Assembly: GCA_947259705.1 (NCBI GenBank)
Contig: CAMYNL010000003.1
Location: 136,568-200,567, forward strand
Direction of reading: 5' to 3'
Length of the DNA: 64,000 nucleotides
Source: an uncultured Gammaproteobacteria bacterium
GTDB lineage: Bacteria > Pseudomonadota > Gammaproteobacteria > Arenicellales > JAANXG01
The notes under the pieces were generated by a model. It worked only from the letters and a program-made list of their open reading frames with translations, made no database searches and was not told the DNA's origin. Position 1 is the first letter of the stretch, and each line of letters begins with the position of its first letter. This document shows, piece by piece, positions 47,708 to 59,474 of this stretch. Both the position numbers and the translations under genes were made by a program.

Positions 47708-50467
47708 ATGAACAGCTTCAATGCCCGCACCACCCTCGACGTCGCTGGAAATAAATTTCAAATCTATGCACTGGATGCGTTGGCCGATAGGTTCGACCTG
47801 ACGCGTCTACCATACTCGTTGAAGATTCTGCTGGAAAATCTGTTGCGCTTCGAGGATGGTGCCAATGTCACCAAAGCGCACATCGAGGCGCTGGCGGGTT
47901 GGGACTCGAAAGCGGAACCAAGTATAGAGATCTCTTTCACTCCGGCGCGGGTACTGATGCAGGATTTCACGGGGGTGCCCGCGGTCGTGGACCTTGCCAC
48001 CATGCGAGACGCCATGGTGCAGCTGGACAGCGATCCGGACCGAATAAACCCGCTCTCGCCGGCGGATCTGGTCATAGATCACTCGGTAATGGTCGATCAC
48101 TTCGGCACCCATGATGCCGTGGATCTGAATGCCGCCATCGAGTACAAGCGCAACCGGGAGCGCTACCAGTTCCTGCGCTGGGGCCAGAAAGCCTTCACTA
48201 ACTTCCGTGTCGTGCCGCCGGCGACCGGGATAGTCCACCAGGTCAACCTCGAATACCTGGCCCAGGTGGTGTTCAGCCGGGCCGTGGACAGTGTCCAGCA
48301 GGCCTACCCGGATACCGTGGTCGGAACCGACTCGCACACCACCATGATCAACGGCGTAGGCGTGCTCGGCTGGGGTGTGGGCGGTATTGAGGCCGAGGCG
48401 GCAATGCTAGGTCAGCCAATCCCGATGTTGATACCCCAGGTGGTGGGATTCAGGCTGGAGGGTCGGCTGCCGGAAGGCGCGACGGCGACGGACCTGGTAC
48501 TCACCGTGGTGCAGATGTTGCGGGAGAAGGGCGTGGTGGGCAAATTCGTCGAGTTCTACGGGGACGGCCTGGACCACCTGTCGCTGGCCGACCAGGCCAC
48601 CATCGCCAATATGGGGCCGGAGTACGGGGCTACGTGCGGGATCTTTCCGATTGACCGGGAGACCCTGAACTACCTGCGCCTGACCGGGCGCAGCGACGAG
48701 CAGATAGCCCTGGTGGAGGCCTATGCACGGCGACAGGGCATGTTCCGCGAAACCGGCGGCCCCGCGGCGGAATACACCGCCGTACTGGAACTGGACCTGG
48801 CCGACGTGGTGCCCAGCCTCGCCGGTCCCAAGCGTCCCCAGGACCGGATACCGCTGAGCGAGAGCAAGACCGTGATCGGTGGCCACCTTGCTTCGATGCA
48901 GGCCGAGCGGTCGGGCGGCGCCGACCGCAACAGGGACATGGCACGCTTCGAGGAGGAAGGTGGCACCACCGCCGTGGGTGGCGACGAATCACGCCACGCC
49001 GGCTCGGCCGAGGTGGAGTGGGAGGGCAGACATTTCACCCTGGATGACGGTGATGTCGTCATCGCGGCCATTACCAGCTGCACCAACACCTCCAACCCCG
49101 ATGTCATCATGGGCGCCGGACTGCTGGCTAAGAAGGCGGTTGACCGGGGACTCAGCGTCAAGCCGTGGGTCAAGACCTCGCTGGCGCCCGGCTCACAGGT
49201 GGTGACTGAGTACCTACGCGAGTCGGGGCTGCTGCCGTTTCTCGAGGAACTCGGCTTCGACGTCGTCGGCTACGGCTGTACTACCTGTATCGGCAATTCC
49301 GGTCCGCTGCCGGACGCCATCAGCCAGGCCATCAATGACAATGATCTAATCGCCTGCTCGGTGTTGTCCGGCAATCGCAACTTCGAAGGTCGTGTTCACG
49401 CCGATGTGCGCATGAACTTTCTCGCATCGCCGCCGCTGGTGGTGGCGTATGCCATTGCGGGGACCACCAACATCGATCTGCTGAACGAACCGATCGGACA
49501 GGACGAGAACGGCAAGGACGTCTACCTCAGGGACATCTGGCCGTCGCAAAAGGAGATCAATGATGCCGTGGGCGCCACTATTACGCGGGAAATGTTCCAG
49601 AGCAAGTACGCGGACGTGTTTGCGGGTGATCGCCGCTGGCAACAAATCGATACCCCGGAGGGTTCGCTTTTCGACTGGGAGGCCGGCTCGACCTACATCC
49701 AAAAGCCCCCGTACTTCGACGGTATGCCCAAGACACCCCTCGGCATAATTCCGATCAAGGGCGCCCGGGTGCTGGCCCGCCTCGGAGACAGCATAACCAC
49801 CGACCATATCTCCCCGGCGGGTGCGATCAAGGCCGACACGCCGGCAGGCCGCTACCTGATCGACAAGGGCGTGGCGCCGGGAGACTTCAACTCCTATGGA
49901 TCTCGGCGCGGCAACCACGAGGTCATGATGCGCGGCACATTCGCCAACATAAGATTGCGTAACGAATTGGCCCCGGGCACCGAGGGCGGCTGGACCAGGC
50001 ATCAGCCCAGCGGCGAGGAAATGACCATCTACGATGCCGCCGAGAGGTACCAGGCAGAGGGTGTACCGCTGCTGGTAATCGCCGGAAAGGAATACGGCAC
50101 CGGTTCGTCGCGCGACTGGGCGGCAAAGGGATCACGTCTGCTGGGCATACGGGCCGTGCTGGCGGAGTCATTCGAGCGCATACACCGCTCCAACCTGATC
50201 GGCATGGGATTGCTGCCGCTGCAGTTCAAGCTGGGCGAGGACCGCAACAGCCTGGCACTGGGTGGCGGGGAGAGCTTCGACATCGAGGGCCTGGCCGCCG
50301 GCGTCAAGGAAGTCACCCTGAAGGTGACGGCGGCGGACGGCAGTAGTCGTTCCATCGCCGTCGATGTCCGCATCGACACACCCAAGGAATGGGACTATTA
50401 CCAGCACGGCGGCATCTTGCAGTTCGTGCTGCGACAGCTGATCGCAAGCAACCAGCAGGCAGCCTGA
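47708..50467 (+). CDS. acnA: Aconitate hydratase A
   Basis: 919 residues (E. coli AcnA 891). Four-domain aconitase with the 4Fe-4S cysteines in [15 protein letters not shown] and CTTCIGNSG, the substrate-binding [19 protein letters not shown] region, and the swivel domain with the [20 protein letters not shown] motif. It interconverts citrate and isocitrate. A hydrophilic insertion of about 25 residues lies near 396-425, just before the first cluster Cys. AcnD of the methylcitrate cycle is shorter, so AcnA is preferred although prpE is the divergent neighbour. Its 3' end faces bolA across 64 bases with no terminator found. Confidence 0.95.
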   Translation: MNSFNARTTLDVAGNKFQIYALDALADRFDLTRLPYSLKILLENLLRFEDGANVTKAHIEALAGWDSKAEPSIEISFTPARVLMQDFTGVPAVVDLATMRDAMVQLDSDPDRINPLSPADLVIDHSVMVDHFGTHDAVDLNAAIEYKRNRERYQFLRWGQKAFTNFRVVPPATGIVHQVNLEYLAQVVFSRAVDSVQQAYPDTVVGTDSHTTMINGVGVLGWGVGGIEAEAAMLGQPIPMLIPQVVGFRLEGRLPEGATATDLVLTVVQMLREKGVVGKFVEFYGDGLDHLSLADQATIANMGPEYGATCGIFPIDRETLNYLRLTGRSDEQIALVEAYARRQGMFRETGGPAAEYTAVLELDLADVVPSLAGPKRPQDRIPLSESKTVIGGHLASMQAERSGGADRNRDMARFEEEGGTTAVGGDESRHAGSAEVEWEGRHFTLDDGDVVIAAITSCTNTSNPDVIMGAGLLAKKAVDRGLSVKPWVKTSLAPGSQVVTEYLRESGLLPFLEELGFDVVGYGCTTCIGNSGPLPDAISQAINDNDLIACSVLSGNRNFEGRVHADVRMNFLASPPLVVAYAIAGTTNIDLLNEPIGQDENGKDVYLRDIWPSQKEINDAVGATITREMFQSKYADVFAGDRRWQQIDTPEGSLFDWEAGSTYIQKPPYFDGMPKTPLGIIPIKGARVLARLGDSITTDHISPAGAIKADTPAGRYLIDKGVAPGDFNSYGSRRGNHEVMMRGTFANIRLRNELAPGTEGGWTRHQPSGEEMTIYDAAERYQAEGVPLLVIAGKEYGTGSSRDWAAKGSRLLGIRAVLAESFERIHRSNLIGMGLLPLQFKLGEDRNSLALGGGESFDIEGLAAGVKEVTLKVTAADGSSRSIAVDVRIDTPKEWDYYQHGGILQFVLRQLIASNQQAA

Positions 50468-50531
50468 AGTCAAGCTCCCGGCCGATGGGACCTGTCCGGA
50501 TACCGCCGGGACCCGACGCCGGCGTGACCGT

Positions 50532-50798
50532 TCAGAGTTCGTCCGGACTGTGAGCGGAGATGCTCAGGGCATGTACCTGGTCACCCATGGCGTCGCCCAG
50601 GGCGGCGTATATCATGCGATGACGGGCCACGGTATTTTCGCCGCGAAACTTTGCGGAAACGATGGTCACCGCGAAGTGTCCACCCCCGCTGCGTGCTCCG
50701 GCGTGCCCGGCGTGCAGGTGGCTCTCGTCGACCACTTCCAGGGCATCCGGGGCGAGCGCGGCGGTGAGTCGCTCGCGGACCAGTCCGATCCGGTCCAT
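50532..50798 (-). CDS. BolA family protein
   Basis: 88 residues with the BolA class II KH-like fold: VDESHLHAGHAG near 23-34 supplies a conserved His pair, and SAKFRGENTVARHRMIYAAL is the nucleic-acid-binding signature with the invariant His. BolA proteins bind monothiol glutaredoxins through a bridging 2Fe-2S cluster and can bind DNA. It is the last gene of the yciB-yciI-bolA cluster, three bases after yciI. Whether it is BolA proper or an IbaG type is not resolved, so no symbol is given. Confidence 0.93.
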   Translation of the reverse strand: MDRIGLVRERLTAALAPDALEVVDESHLHAGHAGARSGGGHFAVTIVSAKFRGENTVARHRMIYAALGDAMGDQVHALSISAHSPDEL

Positions 50799-50801
50799 GG
50801 G

Positions 50802-51098
50802 TCAGTAGACGCGCTTATAGGGCTTCACGGTAACGTCCCGGTAAACGCCCGCGGCCACATAGGGATCATCGTCGGCCCAGGCGCGGGCCGCCTCCAGGGA
50901 GTCGAACTCGGCGATGATGATGCTGCCGCTGAAGCCGGCTAAACCGGGGTCCTCGCTGTCTATCGCCGGAGTGGGTCCGGCGGTGAGCAGCCTGCCTTCA
51001 TTGCGCAGGTCGTCAAGTCGGCGCAGATGGTCCTTCCGCACGCCGCTTCGCCGCTCGAGGCTGTCCTCGTTGTCGCTGGCGATGATGATGTAGTACAT
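50802..51098 (-). CDS. yciI: YciI family protein
   Basis: 98 residues from ATG 51098 with GGGGA seven bases upstream. A longer frame to 51557 exists but overlaps yciB and is rejected. The ferredoxin-like YciI fold shows [13 protein letters not shown], the conserved Arg/His in [23 protein letters not shown] and the Asp of [17 protein letters not shown]. Family members are small dimeric enzymes or stress proteins of uncertain role. Positioned between yciB and bolA, three bases from each. Confidence 0.93.
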   Translation of the reverse strand: MYYIIIASDNEDSLERRSGVRKDHLRRLDDLRNEGRLLTAGPTPAIDSEDPGLAGFSGSIIIAEFDSLEAARAWADDDPYVAAGVYRDVTVKPYKRVY

Positions 51099-51100
51099 CG

Positions 51101-51670
51101 TCAATTCCCCTCGTTCTCGGTGATGCGCACGTGTTTGGAGACCGCCAGCATTACGCCGAACATGAACAGGAACGTGATGATCAGGGTCCCGAACACCTTG
51201 AAGTTCACCCAGTGTTCCCGCTGCACCTCCGGGTCCAGGTCGGCGCCGTAATAGAACGCCACATAGAGGTTGAGGAAACCCATAAACAGCGTGAATGCGG
51301 CGAAACTCAGGTTCATCAGCTTCCATATACGCTCCGGCAGTTCCATTTTGCTCCCCATGAGCCTCTCCGCAGCGGTTCTCTCGCCGATGAAATGGGTGCC
51401 GAAAAGAATCAACGAGAATACCCAGTAAACAACCGTGGGCTTCCAGCGAATAAAAAAGTCGTCGTGGATGATGATGGTGGCTCCGCCCAGAAATACGATT
51501 GCGGCCAGCGTAATCCAATGCATGGCCTCCACCCGCCGTCCGCTGAAATACAGCCACAGAACCTGCACCAGTGATGCGACAACGGCGACCCCGGTAGCAA
51601 CATAAATGTCGTAGATCTTGAAGGCGACGAAGAACAGCACCAGGGGAAAGAAATCGAACAACAGCTTCAT
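51101..51670 (-). CDS. yciB: Inner-membrane septation protein YciB (IspA/IspZ family)
   Basis: 189 residues with five or six transmembrane helices. The N-terminal [18 protein letters not shown] and the later [19 protein letters not shown], plus the [13 protein letters not shown] and [11 protein letters not shown] segments, are diagnostic of the family. YciB affects cell-envelope integrity and interacts with division and elongation proteins in E. coli. It leads the yciB-yciI-bolA cluster. Confidence 0.95.
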   Translation of the reverse strand: MKLLFDFFPLVLFFVAFKIYDIYVATGVAVVASLVQVLWLYFSGRRVEAMHWITLAAIVFLGGATIIIHDDFFIRWKPTVVYWVFSLILFGTHFIGERTAAERLMGSKMELPERIWKLMNLSFAAFTLFMGFLNLYVAFYYGADLDPEVQREHWVNFKVFGTLIITFLFMFGVMLAVSKHVRITENEGN

Positions 51671-52064
51671 GATGATATGGCTATTTCGTTATGTCACGCT
51701 AAAAACATGTAGGCACGATGTCCGCTGGAGTCCATCCGCACCTCCTGGACCCGGTTCACATATGGTCTCGCCACGCGCCGCGGCAGGTACCGGGTGGCAA
51801 CGAGACTACCGCCGCACGGCGGCGGGTCCGGCACGCCGCGTCAGCGTCTGTACATGATCCAACAGGACTCATCGGTTCGTCCAGTCCGGCGCCCGCAGCA
51901 GCGGTCCTGCAACCCGCGTCGGCGAGGATGCGGCGCGGTGTATCCTGTCGTATGATCATCCCGCCCGCTGCCGGCGGGCTCGGCGGGCGATAATACTTGA
52001 TAGTATTGCCGGCAGGCCAGTTCAGGCTCGACAGAAGGTGTTCAATGCGCGAGATAGCAGTCAG
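51671..52064. other. Divergent intergenic region (394 bp), no gene seen
   Basis: Between yciB and the deoxynucleoside kinase. Contains a -10-like TATGAT at 51951-51956, a GC hairpin near 51962-51976 (GCCCG/CGGGC) and the dyad AATACT-TGAT-AGTATT at 51990-52005, but no clear promoter pair and no supported reading frame. Confidence 0.4.
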
Positions 52065-52715
52065 ATGAAGGCGGAGGCGCCCGCATACGTAGTCGTCGAG
52101 GGACCGATCGGGGTGGGCAAGACCAGCCTGGCGCGGCGGCTCGCGGAGGCCTTCGAATGCGAACTGGTGCTGGAGCAGCCAGCCGAGAATCCGTTCCTGG
52201 AGCGTTTTTATCGTTCGCGGCAGCAGTATGCGCTGCCGACACAACTTTATTTCCTGTTTCAGCGCACGCGTCAGTTGCAGGACCTGAAACAAGGAGACAT
52301 GTTCAGCCCGATGAGGGTGGCGGATTTCCTGCTGGAGAAGGACTCCCTGTTCGCCCAGGTCACCCTGGACGATGACGAACACCGGCTCTATCAGCAAGTG
52401 TTCACCAAACTGGCACTTGATGTACCTGATCCGGATCTGGTCATCTATCTGCAGGCGCCGGTCGAGGTGCTGCTCGAACGCATCCGACGGCGCGGTGTTG
52501 ACTACGAGAGACATATCAATGCCGCGTACCTGGAGAGCCTGGTGGAAGCCTATACAGCGTTCTTTTATCGTTACTCGGGTTCGCCGTTGTTGATAATCAA
52601 CGCGGCGGACATCAATTTCGTAGACCGTGACGAGGATTTCGACACCCTGTTGCAGCACATTCGATCAATCCGAAGCGGTCGACATTACTTCAATCCACTG
52701 GTATCCAGCACCTGA
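52065..52715 (+). CDS. Deoxynucleoside kinase
   Basis: 216 residues from ATG 52065; GTG 52038 is possible but gives a non-homologous start. P-loop GPIGVGKTS near 14-22, LEQPAENPFLERFY after it, TQLYFLFQRTRQLQ for the substrate lid, RMRVADFLLEKDSLFA-type helix and an Arg-rich lid (LLERIRRRGVDYERHI). It is a bacterial dGK/dAK-like kinase of the thymidine kinase 2 superfamily, phosphorylating deoxyribonucleosides for salvage; substrate choice is not resolvable. It precedes panC by 15 bases, a common gammaproteobacterial neighbourhood in which panB usually lies between. Confidence 0.9.
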   Translation: MKAEAPAYVVVEGPIGVGKTSLARRLAEAFECELVLEQPAENPFLERFYRSRQQYALPTQLYFLFQRTRQLQDLKQGDMFSPMRVADFLLEKDSLFAQVTLDDDEHRLYQQVFTKLALDVPDPDLVIYLQAPVEVLLERIRRRGVDYERHINAAYLESLVEAYTAFFYRYSGSPLLIINAADINFVDRDEDFDTLLQHIRSIRSGRHYFNPLVSST

Positions 52716-52730
52716 ACCCTGCACCCGGTA

Positions 52731-53579
52731 GTGGAAGTAGTGCATAGCATCGAGGAAATCAGGCGGGAGGTCCGAAATCTGCGGAATCGCAGTGCAACGA
52801 TCGGCTTCGTACCGACCATGGGCAACCTTCATGCCGGTCATCTCAGCCTGGTGAAGGATGCTGCCGCGTCGTGCGGCGCGGTGGTCGTCAGCATCTATGT
52901 CAACCCCATGCAGTTTGGCCCGACGGAAGATTTTTCGACCTATCCGAGAACTCTGGAGCAGGACCTCGAACTGCTGCGGGAGGCGGGGACCATCACCGTT
53001 TTTCAGCCTGATGACGAGGCGATGTATCCGCACGGGACCACCGGGCAGACTTTCGTCGAGGTGCCGCTGATGGGCGAGATGCTGTGTGGGGCAGCCCGGC
53101 CCGGCCATTTTCGCGGTGTCAGCACCGTGGTGGCGCGACTGCTCAACATCGTGCAGCCCGATCTAGCCGTGTTCGGCAAAAAGGACTATCAGCAACTGGC
53201 GATCATCCGCCGCATGGTCGCAGATCTGGCGATTCCGGTGGAGATAGTGGGTGGTGAAACCATTCGCGCCGAGGACGGACTGGCACTCAGTTCCCGAAAT
53301 CGTTATCTGACTGCGGAGCAGCGGCGCCAGGCGCCGTGTCTGTATGCGTCGCTGCTGGAGGCCGCGGAGCAGGTCAGGGCGGGTCGGCAAGCCTTCGCGC
53401 AGATCGAACAGGCGGCGCTGCAGGAACTGCGGGGGTGCGGTTTCCAGCCAGACTATGTTTCCATCAGGCGCCAGCAGGATCTGCAGCCGGCCGGAGCAGG
53501 CGACAGAGTGCTAGTCGTGCTGGCAGCCGCGCGCCTCGGCCAGGCTCGCCTGATCGACAATGTCGAAATCGTACTCTGA
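52731..53579 (+). CDS. panC: Pantothenate synthetase
   Basis: 282 residues from GTG 52731. Nucleotidyltransferase HxGH motif NLHAGHLSLVKDA near 31-43 and FGKKDYQQLAIIRRM near 148 for ATP and pantoate binding, plus SSRNRYLTAEQR near 186. It joins pantoate and beta-alanine to pantothenate. The usual partner panB is not adjacent or in the window. Probably co-transcribed with the kinase upstream. Confidence 0.96.
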   Translation: MEVVHSIEEIRREVRNLRNRSATIGFVPTMGNLHAGHLSLVKDAAASCGAVVVSIYVNPMQFGPTEDFSTYPRTLEQDLELLREAGTITVFQPDDEAMYPHGTTGQTFVEVPLMGEMLCGAARPGHFRGVSTVVARLLNIVQPDLAVFGKKDYQQLAIIRRMVADLAIPVEIVGGETIRAEDGLALSSRNRYLTAEQRRQAPCLYASLLEAAEQVRAGRQAFAQIEQAALQELRGCGFQPDYVSIRRQQDLQPAGAGDRVLVVLAAARLGQARLIDNVEIVL

Positions 53580-53691
53580 CTTTTCGACGTTTGCTGGCAA
53601 GGGCATCGCCGTTACCGGCCCCGTCGCGCGTCGAATCGGGCCGGCGGACCGAGGACGTGAAACGGTACCTGGCAGCGCGGTATCATAATGA

Positions 53692-53778
53692 TGGTACCGA
53701 GGGTCGGACTCGAACCGACACGGTGTTGCCACCACCAGATTTTGAGTCTGGCGCGTCTACCAGTTTCGCCACCTCGGC
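53692..53778 (-). tRNA. tRNA-Leu(CAA)
   Basis: On the minus strand the sequence folds as a class II tRNA of 87 bases: acceptor arm GCCGAGG with CCTCGGT, D arm, anticodon stem CCAGA/TCTGG around loop CTCAAAA (anticodon CAA, reading UUG), a long variable arm and the T arm with TTCGAGT. Discriminator A73 and an encoded CCA end complete it. The first acceptor pair is G1-U72 rather than G-C. It is preceded by a good promoter. Confidence 0.96.
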
Positions 53779-53790
53779 AGGTGGGCGAAA

Positions 53791-53819
53791 AGTATAACCA
53801 TGTCCGATGACGGCGGCAA
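53791..53819 (-). promoter_or_regulatory. Sigma-70 promoter of tRNA-Leu
   Basis: Minus-strand TTGCCG (53814-53819), 17-base spacer, TATACT (53791-53796), 13 bases upstream of the mature tRNA 5' end. It overlaps the region just before queA, so the two genes have closely spaced divergent starts. Confidence 0.75.
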
Positions 53820-53837
53820 AACCGCCGTTGAACACCA

Positions 53838-56005
<2,168 letters not shown>

Positions 56006-56080
56006 GCCCGCAGGCACCACATCCTGTGGTCCGGGGCGGGGACAGGGCCTCACAGGCACTAAATATTTCGCCATCCGCTG

Positions 56081-56089
56081 TGGCATAAT
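56081..56089 (+). promoter_or_regulatory. Extended -10 promoter of yajC-secD-secF
   Basis: TGG followed by CATAAT, with GCGCC three bases later; about 62 bases upstream of the yajC ATG. -35 poor. A short hairpin (ACCACA/TGTGGT, 56016-56030) lies between tgt and this promoter but has no T-tract. Confidence 0.45.
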
Positions 56090-56150
56090 ACCGCGCCGCT
56101 GCAGGTCAGCGATTTTTCGAATGCATCGCGTGATGAGGAAACCCTAGATA

Positions 56151-56480
56151 ATGAACCTTTTTATCTCCGAAGCCTGGGCACAAGCCGGAGGCAGCTCTCA
56201 GGGCGGGGGTCTGCTGGGTCTGCTGCCCATCGTTCTGATCTTCGTTCTGTTCTACTTCCTGCTGATACGACCCCAGCAGAAGCGTCAGAAGCAGCACAAG
56301 GAAATGGTCAATAATCTCAAGAAGGGCGACGAAGTGGTCACCGTCGGGGGCACGCTGGGCAAGATCACCGATGTCGGTGAAAATTTCGTGACCCTGGCCA
56401 TCACCGACAGCGTCGAGATCAAGGTCCAGCGTCATGCCGTGCAGACCATGATGCCCAAAGGCACGATCAAGGAAGCCTGA
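56151..56480 (+). CDS. yajC: Sec translocon accessory subunit YajC
   Basis: 109 residues, with the single transmembrane helix at about 17-40 (GLLPIVLIFVLFYFLLI) and the following conserved RPQQKRQKQHKEMV. The C-terminal half has the small beta-barrel pattern KGDEVVTVGG. YajC associates with SecDF and AcrB. First gene of yajC-secD-secF, the standard order. Confidence 0.96.
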   Translation: MNLFISEAWAQAGGSSQGGGLLGLLPIVLIFVLFYFLLIRPQQKRQKQHKEMVNNLKKGDEVVTVGGTLGKITDVGENFVTLAITDSVEIKVQRHAVQTMMPKGTIKEA

Positions 56481-56523
56481 TCACGCACCGCAGTTCACCA
56501 GCGCCGGCAGCAATCAACTCCAA

Positions 56524-58407
56524 ATGAATCAGTACCCGATCTGGAAATATCTCATCATCCTGGCAGTCGTCGTCCCGGGACTGCTTTACGCCGTGCCTAA
56601 CCTGTACGGCGAAGACCCGGGCGTCCAGGTGGTCGGGGTTCGCTCCTACAAGGCCGATCAGGACGTACTGCAGAGTATGGAGGGCGCGTTGCGGGAGGTC
56701 GGTATCGAGTGGACGCAATCCAGTCTTGACGAACGCGGCATCCAGATGCGGTTCGCCGACACTGAGATCCAGCTCAAGGCCAAGGATCTGTTGCAGCTGG
56801 AACTCGGGGACAATTACACCGTCGCCCTCAGCCTGATACCGGCCACCCCTGCCTGGCTGACCAGCATCGGCGGCCAGCCGATGTACCTCGGCCTGGACCT
56901 GCGTGGCGGCGTGCATTTCCTGATGGAAGTTGACATGGACGGTGCCATACGTGCCGCCGAGGAACGCTATGTGGGTGACCTGCGGTCAGCGCTGCGTGAA
57001 GCGAAGGTGCGTTACCTGACCGTACGCAGGCAGGCTTTGGGCGGTGTCGAGATCAAGTTCCGGGACGCCGAGCAGTTGGCTAAGGGTCAGGTCCTGATAG
57101 ATCGCGATATGCCGGAACTGCAGCTACAGAAGACCGAACGTGACGGCCGGCCGGTTCTCGCGGTGAGCCTCAGGCCGGCACAGGTCGACGAAGTCAAGAA
57201 GTTCGCCCTGGAGCAGAACATGACCGCACTGCGCAACCGCGTTGATGAACTCGGTGTCGCCGAACCGGTGGTTCAGCAACAGGGCGATCGCCGTATCGTG
57301 GTGCAACTGCCCGGCGTTCAGGACACCGCCAAGGCCAAGGAGATACTCGGTCGAACGGCGACGCTGGAAATCATGATGGTGGACGAGGAACACGATCTGC
57401 CAAGCGCTTTGCAGGGCACGATTCCGGCCGGGTCCAAGCTTTTTCGCGCGCGCCGGGGCGGACAGATACTGCTCGAGAACCGGGTCGTATATTCCGGGGA
57501 CAACATTGTCGATGCGGCCGCTGGTATCGACAGCCGCACCGGGGGACCGGTCGTGCACATCACCCTGGACGCGAGGGGTGCGGCCATCAATCAGAGAGTG
57601 ACGGGCAAGAATATCGGCAAGCGCATGGCTGTGGTCTATATCGAAGTCAAAAGCGACGTCAAGCGAGACGCTGAGGGAAACCCGGTTCTGGACCAGAGCG
57701 GCGCCCCGGTCAAGGTGAAGAAGCGCGTCGAGGAAGTCATTACAGCCCCGGTGATCAGAGACCAGCTGGGCAAACGATTCCAGATCGAGGGGCTGGAGAG
57801 CATCACAGAATCCCGCGACCTCGCGCTGCTGCTTCGCGCTGGGGCGCTGGCAGCCCCCATCGAGATCATCGAGGAACGTACCGTCGGCCCCAGCCTGGGC
57901 AAGGACAACATCGCGCAAGGATTTCAGTCGGTGGTGATCGGGTTCCTGCTGGTGCTGGTGTTCATGGTGGTCTACTATCGCCTGTTCGGGGCCGTGGCCT
58001 GTGTGGCTCTGATGCTCAATCTGGTGTTGATCGTGGCGGTGTTGTCCATGTTCCAGGCCACCCTCACTTTGCCCGGTGTTGCCGGTATCGTATTGACGGT
58101 GGGTATGGCGGTGGACGCCAACGTGCTCATATTCGAACGTATCAGAGAGGAAATCCGCAACGGCAATACACCTCAGGCGAGCATCCACGTTGGCTATAAC
58201 CGTGCGCTGTCCACCATCGTGGACGCTAATATCACGACACTCATCGCCGCTGTCGTGCTGTTCAATTTCGGCACCGGACCCATCAAGGGCTTCGCCATCA
58301 CACTCAGTATCGGCATTATCACGTCCATGTTTACCGCCATCGTGGGAACGCGCGGTGTGATCAATCTAATCTACGGCGGCCGCCGCGTAAGCAGCTTATC
58401 GATCTGA
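56524..58407 (+). CDS. secD: Protein translocase subunit SecD
   Basis: 627 residues with six transmembrane helices: helix 1 near 9-25, then a large periplasmic P1 domain (about 40-440), then five helices (about 450-620). P1 shows GGVHFLMEVDMDGA, and the membrane part VLIFERIREEIRNG and DANITTLIAAVVLF. RND-fold motor powered by proton flow that pulls secreted proteins out of SecYEG. Ends one base into the start of secF. Confidence 0.97.
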   Translation: MNQYPIWKYLIILAVVVPGLLYAVPNLYGEDPGVQVVGVRSYKADQDVLQSMEGALREVGIEWTQSSLDERGIQMRFADTEIQLKAKDLLQLELGDNYTVALSLIPATPAWLTSIGGQPMYLGLDLRGGVHFLMEVDMDGAIRAAEERYVGDLRSALREAKVRYLTVRRQALGGVEIKFRDAEQLAKGQVLIDRDMPELQLQKTERDGRPVLAVSLRPAQVDEVKKFALEQNMTALRNRVDELGVAEPVVQQQGDRRIVVQLPGVQDTAKAKEILGRTATLEIMMVDEEHDLPSALQGTIPAGSKLFRARRGGQILLENRVVYSGDNIVDAAAGIDSRTGGPVVHITLDARGAAINQRVTGKNIGKRMAVVYIEVKSDVKRDAEGNPVLDQSGAPVKVKKRVEEVITAPVIRDQLGKRFQIEGLESITESRDLALLLRAGALAAPIEIIEERTVGPSLGKDNIAQGFQSVVIGFLLVLVFMVVYYRLFGAVACVALMLNLVLIVAVLSMFQATLTLPGVAGIVLTVGMAVDANVLIFERIREEIRNGNTPQASIHVGYNRALSTIVDANITTLIAAVVLFNFGTGPIKGFAITLSIGIITSMFTAIVGTRGVINLIYGGRRVSSLSI

Positions 58408-59420
58408 TGGAACTTATCCAGAAAACCACTAACGTCGACTTCTTGGGCAGGCGCAGGCTGGCCCTGATCGTGTCGAGCGCGTTGATACTGATCGGTGTCG
58501 CATCCCTGGCCGTGCGCGGGCTGAATTTCGGCATCGATTTCACCGGCGGCACGCTGGTGGAAGTGTCCTACGCAGAGTCGGTGGAAATCGGCACGGTCAG
58601 GCAGACCCTGCGCAGCGGCGGCTTTGAGGATGCCGTGGTGCAATATTTCGGAACTTCGCGAGACGTAATGGTGCGCCTGCCAGTTACCGGGGAGAAGGCC
58701 AGTGCCGAGCTCAGCAGCGCAATCATGGAGGCACTGCGGCAACCCTATGGAGAGCGATTGGCGGAGCAGTCGCGCGGAACCGTGCAGCGCTGCGAATCTG
58801 GGCCCGGCGGGGCGGTTGCCGATTGCAAGGTGCAGATGCGCCGCGTCGAATTCGTCGGTCCCCAGGTGGGGCGCGAGCTGACCGAGCAGGGCGGGTTGGC
58901 CATGATCTATGCGCTGATAGCGATACTCGCCTACGTGGCCGTTAGGTTCGAGTGGCGATTCGCGATAGGCTCCGTGGTCGCGTTGATCCACGATGTGCTG
59001 GTTACCGTGGGCCTGTTCTCGCTGCTGCAGCTGGAGTTTTCCCTGCCGGTACTGGCCGCGGTGCTGGCGGTGATCGGTTACTCGCTGAACGACACCATCG
59101 TTGTGTTTGACCGCATCAGGGAGAATTTCCGCAAGATGCGGAAGGCAAGCCCGGTGGAAATCATGAACCGGTCCATCAACCAGACGCTGCGGCGTACGCT
59201 GCTCACCTCGCTGACCACCCTGCTGGTGCTTCTGGCGCTGTTTTTCTTTGGCGGCGAGGTTATACACGGTTTTGCAACCGCCCTGATCATCGGTGTCGTG
59301 GTTGGATCCTACTCTTCCATCTTCGTAGCGAGTCCGATGGTACTTGCCTTGGGTGTGTCGCGCGAGGACATGCTGCCGGTGGAGAAGGAAGGGGCGGATC
59401 ACGAACAGATCCTGCCATAG
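58407..59420 (+). CDS. secF: Protein translocase subunit SecF
   Basis: 337 residues with six transmembrane helices and a smaller periplasmic loop. Family segments: GLNFGIDFTGGTLVEV near the N-terminus, VGRELTEQGGLAMIYAL, SLNDTIVVFDRIRENFRK and the TLLTSLTTLLVLLALFFFGG helix. Partner of SecD. The start codon overlaps the secD stop by one base. glyA follows after a short gap. Confidence 0.97.
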   Translation: MELIQKTTNVDFLGRRRLALIVSSALILIGVASLAVRGLNFGIDFTGGTLVEVSYAESVEIGTVRQTLRSGGFEDAVVQYFGTSRDVMVRLPVTGEKASAELSSAIMEALRQPYGERLAEQSRGTVQRCESGPGGAVADCKVQMRRVEFVGPQVGRELTEQGGLAMIYALIAILAYVAVRFEWRFAIGSVVALIHDVLVTVGLFSLLQLEFSLPVLAAVLAVIGYSLNDTIVVFDRIRENFRKMRKASPVEIMNRSINQTLRRTLLTSLTTLLVLLALFFFGGEVIHGFATALIIGVVVGSYSSIFVASPMVLALGVSREDMLPVEKEGADHEQILP

Positions 59421-59474
59421 CTCATGTCCAAATCCGCACACGCTGGTTCACCGCTGCCGTCTGGAGAGGACTCT

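Noticed and set aside
50802-51557. Extended 251-codon frame upstream of yciI
   Set aside because: The first 153 codons are antisense-like and overlap yciB, which is conserved. The YciI domain starts at 51098 with its own ribosome site.
53615-53644. Hairpin CCGGCCC/GGGCCGG downstream of tRNA-Leu, considered as its terminator
   Set aside because: The stem is seven bases but the loop is 16 bases and no T-tract follows in either direction.
57124-58188. Leftward 354-codon open frame inside secD
   Set aside because: It is His/Gln-rich, without domain pattern, and fully antisense to well-conserved SecD. The similar frame at 58371-59441 over secF is rejected for the same reason.
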